NCBI GenBank assembly: GCA_951812345.1
Contig: OX638295.1
Span: 1,250,759-1,314,758, forward strand
Direction: 5' to 3'
DNA length: 64,000 bases
Source: Rhodothermales bacterium
GTDB lineage: Bacteria; Bacteroidota; Rhodothermia; Rhodothermales; VXPQ01
Program-made: the position numbers and the translations under genes
The notes under the pieces: model-generated
Database searches by the model: none
What the model was told of the DNA's origin: nothing
Seen by the model: the letters and a program-made list of their open reading frames with translations, nothing else
Shown here: positions 35,701 through 43,574 of the stretch, in pieces
Position numbering within the stretch: position 1 is the stretch's first letter
Layout: every line of letters begins with the position of its first letter

Positions 35701-38700
35701 CGGTTTCTCCCGATAGCACGACGACGTACACGATCGTGGCCACGGGCGCCGGCGGAACGGATACGGACCAGGCGAGCGTGACGGTCAAAGCGCCTCCTCC
35801 CGTGGTGAATTTGTCGGCGTCTCCGGGCAAGATCGACCTCGGGGGTAGTTCGACGCTCGAGTGGTCGTCGTCGAACGCTACGAGCGTATCGATAAGTCCG
35901 GATATCGGCCCGGATATCGGTACGGTTGCGACATCGGGTAAGCGATCGGTTTCTCCGACGAGTTCGACGACGTACACGATCATGGCGACAGGTCCGGGAG
36001 GAAGCAAATCGGACCGTGCAACCGTGAAGGTTCATGTGCCTCCTTCGGTGAGTTTCTCCGCGTCTCCGGATACGATTAGCCTCGGCAGCAGTTCGACGCT
36101 TGTCTGGTCGTCCGAGCACGCTACGCTCGTATCGATCGGTCCGGATATCGGTTCGGTTGGGGCGTCGGGAGAGCGATCGGTTTCTCCGGATAGCACGACG
36201 ACGTACACGATTACGGCTACGGGCGCCGACGGAACGTCTACGGAGCGGGCAGAAGCAACCGTAACGGTTAATCGGCCTGCTTCGGTCACGTTTTCGGCCT
36301 CGCCGGGCACGATTTGCAAAGGGGTATCGTCAACGCTCAGCTGGTCGTCGGAGCACGCTACGAGCGTATCGATCGATCAGGGCATCGGTACGGTTGGGGC
36401 GTCGGGAGAGCGATCGGTTTCTCCGGATAGCACGACGACCTACATGATCGTGGCCACGGGCGCCGGCGGAACGGATACGGACGAGGCGACCGTGACGGTC
36501 GATCAACTTCCTTCGGTGAATTTGTTTGCGTCTGCGGACACGATTAACGTCGGGGATAGTTCGACGCTCAGCTGGTCGTCGGAGCATGCTACGAGCGTAT
36601 CGATCGATCAGGGCATCGGTACGGTTGCGACGTGGGGATCGGAAGAGGTTTCTCCTGCGAGCACGACAACCTACACGATCACGGCGACAAGTCCGTGTGG
36701 CGCCGTCACGGACACGGTCCTGGTGACGGTTAATCATAACGACAGAGCGGCGCTGGTCGCGCTCTACGACTCGACCGGCGGGGCCAATTGGAAAACCAAT
36801 ACCAACTGGAAAAGTAGCGCCGCCATCGGTACGTGGTACGGCGTCGCGACCGATGACGCCGGACGGGTGGTTTCTCTGAATCTCGACCGCAACTCCCTTT
36901 CGGGATCGATTCCGGCGGCGCTGGGCGACTTGACCAACCTCGAGATACTCTATCTCCAATACAACTCCCTTTCGGGATCGATTCCGGCGGCGTTGGGCGA
37001 CTTGACCAACCTCGAATACCTGAATCTCCGCAGCAACTCCCTTTCGGGCTCGATCCCTGCGGAGTTGGGCGACTTGACCAGCCTCGAATACCTGAATCTC
37101 ATGCACAATTCCCTTTCGGGTTCGATCCCGACGGAGTTGGGCGACTTGACCAACCTCGTGAACCTGAATCTCGGTTACAACTCCCTTTCGGGCTCGATCC
37201 CGACGGAGTTGGGCGACTTGACCAACCTCGAGGGACTGTATCTCCAAGCGAGCTCCCTTTCGGGCTCGATCCCTGCGGAGTTGGGCGACTTGACCAACCT
37301 CACGAGACTGGATCTCGGTTTTAACTCCCTTTCGGGTTCGATCCCTGCGGCGTTGGGCGACTTGACCAACCTCGATGGACTGTATCTCTTCGGCAACGAC
37401 CTTTCGGGTTCGATCCCTGCGGCGTTGGGCGATTTGACCAACCTCACGAGACTGGAGCTCAACAAAAACGACCTTTCGGGGTCGATTCCGGCGGAGTTGG
37501 GCGACTTGACCGGCCTCACGAGACTGAATCTCGATTTCAACGACCTTTCGGGTTCGATCCCTGCGGCGTTGGGCGACTTGACCAACCTCACGAGACTGGA
37601 GATCAACAACAACTCCCTTACGGGCTCGATCCCTGCGGAGTTGGGAGATTTGACCAACCTCAAACTACTGTGGCTCCACGACAACTCCCTGACGGGATCG
37701 ATCCCTGCGGCGTTTGTCAACTTGAGCAATCTATGGAACTTTTCTGTCGACAACGGGCTGTGCGTCCCGGGAGATAACGCGTTCCAGCAATGGCTTGGCG
37801 ATCTTACTATATTCTCAGGCGACAGCGACAACATCTGCAATCAGCCTCCTGCATGCGATATGATTTCGGATCGGACGCTGGACGAGGGCGGTTCGGGCGT
37901 CGAGATCGATCTGTCGAGCTCCTGCAGCGATCCGGAGGACGAGGATCTGGCCTACACGGCGACATCGTCGGCCAGCGATAAGGCGAGCGTAAGCATCTCG
38001 GGTAGCACGCTAACGATCACGCCTGTGGCGGCCGGTACGACGACCGTCGAGGTGACCGCGACGGATCCGCACGAGGCGAGCGACACGGTGTCCTTCGACG
38101 TGACGGTTAATCATAACGACAGAGCGGCGCTGGTCGCGCTCTACGACTCGACCGGCGGGGCCAATTGGGACGACAATACCAACTGGAAAAGTAGCGCCGC
38201 CATCGGTACGTGGTACGGTGTCGCGACCGATGACGCCGGACGGGTGGTTTCTCTGGATCTCGGTTCCAACTCTCTTTCTGGATCGATCCCTGCGGCGTTG
38301 GGCGACTTGACCAACCTCGAGATACTCTATCTCCAATACAACTCCCTTTCGGGATCGATTCCGGCGGCGTTGGGCGACTTGACCAACCTCGAATACCTGA
38401 ATCTCCGCAGCAACTCCCTTTCGGGCTCGATCCCTGCGGCGTTGGGCGACTTGACCAGCCTCGAATACCTGAATCTCATGCGCAATTCCCTTTCGGGTTC
38501 GATCCCGACGGAGTTGGGCGACTTGACCAACCTCGTGAACCTGAATCTCGGTTACAACTCCCTTTCGGGCTCGATCCCGACGGAGTTGGGCGACTTGACC
38601 GACCTCGAGGGACTGTATCTCCAAGCGAGCTCCCTTTCGGGATCGATCCCGGCGGAGCTGGGCGACTTGACCAACCTCACGAGACTGGATCTCGGTTTCA

Positions 38701-39221
38701 ACTCCCTTTCGGGTTCGATCCCTGCGGAGCTGGGCGACTTGACCAACCTCGATGGACTGTATCTCTTCGGCAACGACCTTTCGGGTTCGATCCCGGCGGC
38801 GTTGGGCGACTTGATCAACCTCACGAGACTGGAGCTCAACAACAACGACCTTTCGGGGTCGATTCCTGCGGAGTTGGGCGACTTGACCAACCTCGAACAC
38901 CTGCGTCTCGAAAGCAACTCCCTGACGGGATCGATCCCGGCGGAGTTGGGCGACTTGACCAACCTTGAATGGCTGTGGCTCCAAGACAACTCCCTTTCGG
39001 GTTCGATCCCGGCGGAGTTGGGCGACTTGATCAACCTCGAACAACTGTATCTCGACGACAACTCGCTGACGGGCTCGATCCCTGCGGAGTTTATCAACTT
39101 GAGCAATCTATCGGACTTTTCTGTAGACGACGAGCTGTGCGTGCCGGGAGATACCGCATTCCAGCAATGGCTTGGCGATATCGATGAATTCGAGGGCGAC
39201 AGCGACAACATCTGCAACTGA
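32775..39221 (+). CDS. Giant LRR/Ig-repeat lipoprotein (2148 residues)
   Basis: The signal MRTISWIVAGMAAITVSLLT ends in lipobox LSAC (Cys24), so the protein is lipid-anchored. A unique domain (about 25-275) and a Ser-rich linker with SES/SVS repeats (about 277-322) follow. Next come two Ig-like repeats (PPSV..SAS), a PKD-like domain, LRR block 1 (7 units), a cadherin-like domain, five Ig-like repeats, LRR block 2 (12 units), another cadherin-like domain, and LRR block 3 (12 units). The unit is plant-type, LSGSIPAALGDLTNL. Each block starts with a DRAALVALYD cap and ends in CVPGD..FQQWLGD..DNICN. Blocks 2 and 3 repeat at a 1377-bp spacing. GGAG precedes the ATG. Likely an adhesin or surface recognition protein. 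Confidence 0.9.
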   Translation: MRTISWIVAGMAAITVSLLTLSACDDGALTGLDDVDPSAAANARVAVGDSTARAGGVPGEGASSLDRYALLGRILSADGNPDSVRVHVKSWHTDYNETGYATLGIPAKGTIYHWGAAHSEGVDIHGEGGVPALGRDALYALSFDSPARGDALLVLLPSAVDVDTYFTWDNGDIAITSQAIGARTHILEDISIYNDIGWRKAVCAGGRFGRIVFEGDSLDVSTVLHRRFYGAISGEAEGEIPKDVSGCGTSSDAFDVQLLGFADDDAYQMIDWRPIVSESISESESVLVSKSKSESVSESESVSVSESVSAKSSTASTTASASGNRLNRSKPAGHAPPSVNLSASPGKIDLGNSSTLTWSSSNATSVSISPDVGPDIGTVATSGQRSVSPTTSTTYTIVAKGPGGSKSDRATVKVHMPPSVSFSASPGTINLGGSSTLGWSSEHATLVSIGPDIGSVGASGERSVSPDSTTTYTIVATGADGTSTQRAEATVTVNRPPTANAGADQTVDEGDTVTLSGSGSTDPEGATLTYAWTAPAGTVLSSTTEPYERTFTAPTQLVSDSVLTFTLTVNDGAQDSEADTVAVTVTADAQSDRAALVALYNATDGANWQTNTNWNSSAAIDTWFGVRTDDAGRVVSLDLFRNDLSGSIPAALGDLANLEYLALSNNSLSGSIPAALGDLTSLTNLNLFRNSLSGSIPAELGDLANLTSLSIGENSFSGSIPAALGDLANLDWLNLASNSLSGSIPAALGDLANLTNLNLSGNSLSGSIPAALGDLANLRRLWIGENDLSGSIPAAFVNLDNLILLQVDNELCVPGDTAFQQWLGDLDEFEGDSDNICNQPPACDTISDRTLNEGGSGLEIDLSSSCSDPEGEDLAYTAISSASDKASVSISGSTLTITPVAAGETTVEVTATDPHEASDTVSFDVTVNAPPEVSLSASPDKIALGGSSTLGWKSANADSVWIDQGIGSVALSGSQSVSPDSTTTYTIVATGAGGTDTDQASVTVKAPPPVVNLSASPGKIDLGGSSTLEWSSSNATSVSISPDIGPDIGTVATSGKRSVSPTSSTTYTIMATGPGGSKSDRATVKVHVPPSVSFSASPDTISLGSSSTLVWSSEHATLVSIGPDIGSVGASGERSVSPDSTTTYTITATGADGTSTERAEATVTVNRPASVTFSASPGTICKGVSSTLSWSSEHATSVSIDQGIGTVGASGERSVSPDSTTTYMIVATGAGGTDTDEATVTVDQLPSVNLFASADTINVGDSSTLSWSSEHATSVSIDQGIGTVATWGSEEVSPASTTTYTITATSPCGAVTDTVLVTVNHNDRAALVALYDSTGGANWKTNTNWKSSAAIGTWYGVATDDAGRVVSLNLDRNSLSGSIPAALGDLTNLEILYLQYNSLSGSIPAALGDLTNLEYLNLRSNSLSGSIPAELGDLTSLEYLNLMHNSLSGSIPTELGDLTNLVNLNLGYNSLSGSIPTELGDLTNLEGLYLQASSLSGSIPAELGDLTNLTRLDLGFNSLSGSIPAALGDLTNLDGLYLFGNDLSGSIPAALGDLTNLTRLELNKNDLSGSIPAELGDLTGLTRLNLDFNDLSGSIPAALGDLTNLTRLEINNNSLTGSIPAELGDLTNLKLLWLHDNSLTGSIPAAFVNLSNLWNFSVDNGLCVPGDNAFQQWLGDLTIFSGDSDNICNQPPACDMISDRTLDEGGSGVEIDLSSSCSDPEDEDLAYTATSSASDKASVSISGSTLTITPVAAGTTTVEVTATDPHEASDTVSFDVTVNHNDRAALVALYDSTGGANWDDNTNWKSSAAIGTWYGVATDDAGRVVSLDLGSNSLSGSIPAALGDLTNLEILYLQYNSLSGSIPAALGDLTNLEYLNLRSNSLSGSIPAALGDLTSLEYLNLMRNSLSGSIPTELGDLTNLVNLNLGYNSLSGSIPTELGDLTDLEGLYLQASSLSGSIPAELGDLTNLTRLDLGFNSLSGSIPAELGDLTNLDGLYLFGNDLSGSIPAALGDLINLTRLELNNNDLSGSIPAELGDLTNLEHLRLESNSLTGSIPAELGDLTNLEWLWLQDNSLSGSIPAELGDLINLEQLYLDDNSLTGSIPAEFINLSNLSDFSVDDELCVPGDTAFQQWLGDIDEFEGDSDNICN
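36733..39115 (+). repeat. In-frame segmental duplication of LRR blocks 2 and 3
   Basis: The segment beginning CATAACGACAGAGCGGCGCT at about 36733 recurs at about 38110, exactly 1377 bp (459 codons) later. The first eight LRR units of the two blocks are nearly identical at the DNA level. The last four units differ more. The duplication is tandem, in frame and apparently recent. Confidence 0.88.
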
Positions 39222-39570
39222 TGCGCCGATGGCCAACACAGGCGCCGACCGGACGGTGGACGAGGGAGATACGGTGATGCTCTCCGGTTCGGGTACGGAC
39301 CCGGAGGGCGCGACGCTGACCTACGCCTGGGGCGCTCTGGCGGGTATCGCGCTGTCGAGCTCCACGGCGCAGTCACCGACGTTCACGGCGCCGACGCAGC
39401 TGCTGACGAAATCGTCGGTGTTGGAATTCACGCTGACGGTGCACGCCTTCTCGGCGGCCTGCTTATTCCAGGATTGGATACCGGATGCACCTCCAAACGC
39501 TCGGCGGGTTCGGCCAGCATGCTATCGCCTCGCATGGCGGCAAGGCGCCAGCCATTTCAGCATGTCTTAA
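39222..39570 (+). pseudogene. Decayed PKD-domain tail of the LRR lipoprotein, shifted frame
   Basis: Directly after the TGA of the LRR gene, the +1 frame encodes DAPMANTGADRTVDEGDTVM, TDPEGATLTYAWGALAG and PTFTAPTQLL..VLEFTLTV. This is the same PKD-type domain as the one at 34261-34540. Similarity ends at about 39445. The original gene seems to have continued here and lost its C-terminus to a frameshift or recombination. From 39571 to 39801 I see no gene. Confidence 0.75.
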
Positions 39571-39801
39571 GGTCCATTATTCAGGGCGTGGAAGTGTTCC
39601 GGTAAATTCCGTATCCTTACTTCCTACCCCGAACCCCTGATTATCCGGTTCCGGATCGCCGGAACGATTTTGCACATTCCCGGTTACCCGCCTGAAGTTC
39701 GGGAAAGCTTCTCAAAAAGGATTTTCACGTCGGCTTTTACTTTTGCGCTCTGTGCAAGGCCAAGTGTTCCGATCCGAAAATCCGGTTACAAGGGCATATT
39801 T

Positions 39802-41658
39802 ATGGACAAGACCGTCATGAAGAACCGTATTTCGTATACCGGCGCATTACGCACGCATTCATTATTGCGGCGCTTTGCGACCTGTATTCTCCTCGGCGTT
39901 CTCGCGTTTCTCCCCGCACAAGCCGCAAGAGGTCAGCAGCCATGTGCAGGGGTGATAACAACTTCCCTGTCGTTGAGCGAATCCGATGTGTTCGGCGAAT
40001 ATGACGTCTTCCTCAGGTTGGCCTCACTGGAGTCAAATGAAAGTGTGTACGTGGTTCCCACGGTCTTGAGCTCCGATTCCAATGTGATGGTGAGTATTTC
40101 GCCGAAATGGGTGCAGTTCGGAGCAGATGACTTCCCGGTAGATGGAGGGGTTGTCATAAAGAAGTTCCGGGTAGCCGTTCTGCCCGATACGGACAGTATT
40201 GGCGGCACGATTTCGATTGCGCATGCGGTGATCGGAACGGTGGGTGGAACGGATTGTGATCCGGAAGGCGGGACCGTTACCGTGAATATTTCCGACAGCG
40301 GCGCTCCGGTTCGGCGCGTAAACATCAGCAAGACCAGCCTCATCGCAGCGGAACCCCAGGATGGGAATACCGGCTTGACCGACGAGTATGCGCTGAGTCT
40401 TGCCACGCGCCCTTCGTCCACGGTGCTGGTCGTTGTAACGAGTAGCGACCCGCTCGCCGTGAAAGTTTCACCCCAGTTGCTGGAATTTACCCGGACTGAT
40501 TGGTTTGAGCCGCAGACGCTCACCGTTACCGCTGTGGAGGACGACGATGGGAATAACGAAAAAGTTGCGATACGTCACACGGCGAGCGGAGGGGGCTACG
40601 ACGATGTGGTCATCCCTGATGTTGAGGTGCTGGTCGTTGATCGGGATCCGTTCGTTCCCGCTCCTGCTGCGACGGTCTCGCGGACGAACCTGGTTATGCA
40701 TGAGGGACAAACGAATACGTATACCATAAAACTCGATACGAATCCTTCAGAGAAGGTGTTCATTGTTGTGCAGTCAACGAACACTGAGGTCGCAACCGTT
40801 TCTCCTTCGGTTCTGGAGTTTGTACAGGGCGCTCCTTCGGCGGATAATCTGCTGTTACACTGGAATACGCCCCATATCGTTAAGGTGACCTCCGTACAGG
40901 ACGCCAACGCCGTTTCCGAAAAGTTCGCGATCAATCACACTGCCGTCGGAGGCGATTATAACAATGTTTCTGTCAGCAGCGTCTACGCGACGATATGGGA
41001 CGATGAGGCGCGCGGCGTGACGGTATCGGACTCGATGCTTGTCGTCGACGAAGGGGAAAGCATTACCTACACGTTAGGCCTGGACGCATTTCCTTTGAAT
41101 ACGGTAACCATCACTCCGACGAGCAGCGTCCCGGGTAAACTTTCGGTGTCGCCGGAGAGGTTGCGGTTCACTACGTCCGTTTCGCATCTTCCGCAGACGG
41201 TTACGCAGACGGTTACGTTGACGGCGTTGCGGGATGCCGATATGGATGACGATGCGGTTACGATCACGCATCAAGCGTCGGGCGGAGGCTACAACATGGT
41301 GGCCATCGATGACCTTCCGGTGGTTATTAACGATACCGGCACGGTGACGGGCGTGGAAGATGCGGACGCCACGGTGCCGACGGACTTCGCGTTGGAAGGA
41401 AATTATCCGAATCCCTTCAATCCGGCGACGGAAATTCTCTATGCGTTGCCGCAGCAAGTCCATGTGACCCTGACGGTGTATGACGTGTCGGGCCGCGAGG
41501 TGCGGCGCCTGATCAATACGTCGCAGGCGCCAGGGCGCTATCGGGTGCGCTGGGACGGGAAAGATACGCGCGGTCACTCGGTGCGCAGCGGCGTGTATTT
41601 TTACCGCTTGTCGACGGATTTTTGGCGCAAAACGCAAAGCATGGTGCTATTGAAATAA
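39802..41658 (+). CDS. Secreted protein with Calx-beta-like repeats and a T9SS sorting domain
   Basis: A 618-residue protein from ATG 39802, with an N-terminal signal peptide (RRFATCILLGVLAFLPAQA, then ARGQQ). Four beta-sandwich repeats of about 110 residues follow, sharing a pattern like VSPQLLEFTRTDWFEPQTLT and IRHTASGGGYDDV. The last 85 residues form a type IX secretion type-A sorting domain: NYPNPFNPATEI, VYDVSGREVRRL, GRYRVRWDGKD and SGVYFYRL. It should be exported by Sec and then through T9SS to the cell surface. The repeats have no known ligand. Confidence 0.85.
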   Translation: MDKTVMKNRISYTGALRTHSLLRRFATCILLGVLAFLPAQAARGQQPCAGVITTSLSLSESDVFGEYDVFLRLASLESNESVYVVPTVLSSDSNVMVSISPKWVQFGADDFPVDGGVVIKKFRVAVLPDTDSIGGTISIAHAVIGTVGGTDCDPEGGTVTVNISDSGAPVRRVNISKTSLIAAEPQDGNTGLTDEYALSLATRPSSTVLVVVTSSDPLAVKVSPQLLEFTRTDWFEPQTLTVTAVEDDDGNNEKVAIRHTASGGGYDDVVIPDVEVLVVDRDPFVPAPAATVSRTNLVMHEGQTNTYTIKLDTNPSEKVFIVVQSTNTEVATVSPSVLEFVQGAPSADNLLLHWNTPHIVKVTSVQDANAVSEKFAINHTAVGGDYNNVSVSSVYATIWDDEARGVTVSDSMLVVDEGESITYTLGLDAFPLNTVTITPTSSVPGKLSVSPERLRFTTSVSHLPQTVTQTVTLTALRDADMDDDAVTITHQASGGGYNMVAIDDLPVVINDTGTVTGVEDADATVPTDFALEGNYPNPFNPATEILYALPQQVHVTLTVYDVSGREVRRLINTSQAPGRYRVRWDGKDTRGHSVRSGVYFYRLSTDFWRKTQSMVLLK

Positions 41659-41667
41659 GTGCCGGCC

Positions 41668-42348
41668 ATGCGTCCGCTTGTCGCCGTACGTCCGCCCGAA
41701 TATTGGCCCCGCCCGCTTTTTGTGGCGCTCATGGATGCCGCCGACAGGGTGGTGTTGGCAGATACATTGTCGTATAGTCGCCAGTCGCGTCAGAACCGGA
41801 CGCTGGTGCGCACTCCTTCGGGAGGGCAGTGGTTGAGCGTGCCGCTGGCGGCAGGGAGGCGAGGCCGATCCATCCGGGAAATCGAGATTAAGGGACCGTT
41901 TCGCTGGATACGCAAACATTGGCGGGCGTTCGCCTACAACTACCGGACCACGCCGTTTTTTGAGTTTTACGAGCCGGAACTGGTTCCGTTTTTCGAGCGG
42001 GAGTGGGATTGTCTTGGCGCGCTTACGTGCGCTTCCGTGGACAAGGTTGCCGAATTGTTCGGTATCGACACACCGCTTGTTCGCGCCTCGGAAGTAGAGG
42101 GCGCCCCGTCCACGGTCCGCGACATTCATGCGTCGACAGGCGGCGCTTTTCTTTCGGCGGCGGATACGGCGCAAGCAGATCGGCGCTTGACCGAGGTCGA
42201 TGCCGTGGTGCATCTCGGAGAACTCAGGTACCGGCAGAATTTCGAAGGATTCTTTCCGGAGATGTCTGCGCTCGATCTGCTGTTCAACTATGGTCCCGAA
42301 GCCTTGCCGATGATTCGGCGCAAGGCGTATACGGATGCGGGGCGTTGA
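41668..42348 (+). CDS. WbqC-family protein
   Basis: A 226-residue protein with the WbqC pattern: an N-terminal VRPPEYWPRPLFVALMDAAD, SYSRQSRQNRT, LSVPLAAGRRGRSIREIEI, and a C-terminal LGELRYRQNFEGFFPEMSAL and LLFNYGPEA. WbqC proteins occur in polysaccharide gene clusters and are proposed to modify sugars or amino acids, but the reaction is not established. ATG 41668 follows the T9SS gene's stop by nine bases (a GTG at 41659 is even closer), so the two are probably cotranscribed. Confidence 0.82.
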   Translation: MRPLVAVRPPEYWPRPLFVALMDAADRVVLADTLSYSRQSRQNRTLVRTPSGGQWLSVPLAAGRRGRSIREIEIKGPFRWIRKHWRAFAYNYRTTPFFEFYEPELVPFFEREWDCLGALTCASVDKVAELFGIDTPLVRASEVEGAPSTVRDIHASTGGAFLSAADTAQADRRLTEVDAVVHLGELRYRQNFEGFFPEMSALDLLFNYGPEALPMIRRKAYTDAGR

Positions 42349-42362
42349 ATATCGGGCTTTGC

Positions 42363-42446
42363 CTGCCACGCCGCTTCGTCACATTCCTTGCCAGCGCACC
42401 CCTTTCAGCCCTTGATCTTTGCAGACTTGATCAGAGTATCCTATAC
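42363..42446 (+). repeat. Palindromic GGATAC element, copy J (right half only)
   Basis: It matches the right half of the full copies: CGCTTCGTCACATTCCTTGC, CAGCGCACCCCTTTCAGCCC, then GCAGACTTGATCAGAGTATC and CTATA. The left terminus and left arm are absent. It lies between the wbqC-like and SGNH hydrolase genes and is the last copy before the catabolic cluster. Confidence 0.85.
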
Positions 42447-42484
42447 TGCTATCCCGATGAACGATCCGTTTGCCATGACATGAT

Positions 42485-43564
42485 ATGACATTTCATTTCA
42501 GACCGTGCTTTCCGGTATTTCTTTCGCATCCCCGCGGCAAGCCGTTTCTGCGGGGTGCGATGCGCTGTCTCGGGATTTTTATCCTTGCCGGGGTTGTGTT
42601 GAACCCGACGGCGCACACTTCCGCCCAGCCGCTTATGGACGGCGAGACATGGTTTGCCGCGGAGAATCACGTCGTGATTGTCGGGGGCGCCTCCGCCGAG
42701 CGCATGCAGCATTTCGGGTATTTCGAGGCGCTGCTTACCGCGCAATACCCTGACAGCGCCCTGACGTTTCGAAATCTCGCATGGAGCGGCGACGAGGTGA
42801 CGTTACGTCCCCGCCCGCTCAATTTCGGTTCGCTGGAGGTGCATCTGGCCCACCAGCAGCCGGATGTAGTGCTGATGTTTTTTGGAGCGAATGAATCGTT
42901 TGCAGGTCCCGAAGGGCTGGATGCATATCAAGCCGCCTTGCGGAACCTGGTTGTCGATATCCGGTCGCAGCGGTTCAATGCCGTCGCCCCGCCGAGGGTC
43001 ATGCTGGTTTCCCCGGCCGCGCAGGAAGAAGCGCCGGGAGTTTCTGTAGATATTGCGCAGAGAAACCGCGATCTGGCACTGTATGCCGAGGCCATGCGGG
43101 AAGTAGCGGAGGAACTGGATGTGGGCTTTACGGATCTTTTCGCTCCGACCCGCGCCATTATGCGGGAATCGGATCGCCCCCTGACCTTCAACGGTATGCA
43201 TTTCAATGCCTATGGCCACGTTGTCATGGCCGGATTGCTGCTTCGAGGATTCGGGATCACGGAAATGTCCGATACCGAGTTGCGGGAAGCTTCCGCAAAA
43301 GTGATAGAAGCGACCCCGGACGATAGCGGCTTCGAGCGCTTGCGGGCAATGATTGCCTATAAAAACGGGCAGTTTTTCTACAGGTACCGTCCGGTTAACG
43401 GCGAATATGTGTACGGGCGTCGTCGTCGGCCTTTCGGAGTGGTGAATTTCCCTTCCGAAATGGATACGCTGGATGCGATGGTGGTTCGTGAAGAGGGTGA
43501 GATTCAAGCATTTGCCCGGACCGTTGTCAGTCCCGAGATTTTTCCGCCCGCCGAAGGCCGATAA
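42485..43564 (+). CDS. Secreted SGNH/GDSL-type hydrolase
   Basis: A 359-residue protein with an N-terminal signal (CLGIFILAGVVLNPTAHTSA) and an SGNH hydrolase fold: the block I region VIVGGASAERMQHFGYFEAL, block III FFGANESFAGPEG (Gly-Ala-Asn), and the catalytic FNGMHFNAYGH. The usual block I Ser appears as GGASAER, so the nucleophile needs checking. Such proteins often remove acyl groups from sugars. It is the first gene of the catabolic run; the dehydrogenase follows 10 bp later. ATG 42560 is another possible start. Confidence 0.83.
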   Translation: MTFHFRPCFPVFLSHPRGKPFLRGAMRCLGIFILAGVVLNPTAHTSAQPLMDGETWFAAENHVVIVGGASAERMQHFGYFEALLTAQYPDSALTFRNLAWSGDEVTLRPRPLNFGSLEVHLAHQQPDVVLMFFGANESFAGPEGLDAYQAALRNLVVDIRSQRFNAVAPPRVMLVSPAAQEEAPGVSVDIAQRNRDLALYAEAMREVAEELDVGFTDLFAPTRAIMRESDRPLTFNGMHFNAYGHVVMAGLLLRGFGITEMSDTELREASAKVIEATPDDSGFERLRAMIAYKNGQFFYRYRPVNGEYVYGRRRRPFGVVNFPSEMDTLDAMVVREEGEIQAFARTVVSPEIFPPAEGR

Positions 43565-43574
43565 AGAGTTATCC

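Noticed and set aside
34317-39376. Long antisense open frames (about 220-345 residues, Arg-rich) opposite the LRR blocks
   Set aside because: They mirror the 72-bp LRR repeat on the other strand, have no independent protein pattern, and share the same periodicity as the real gene.
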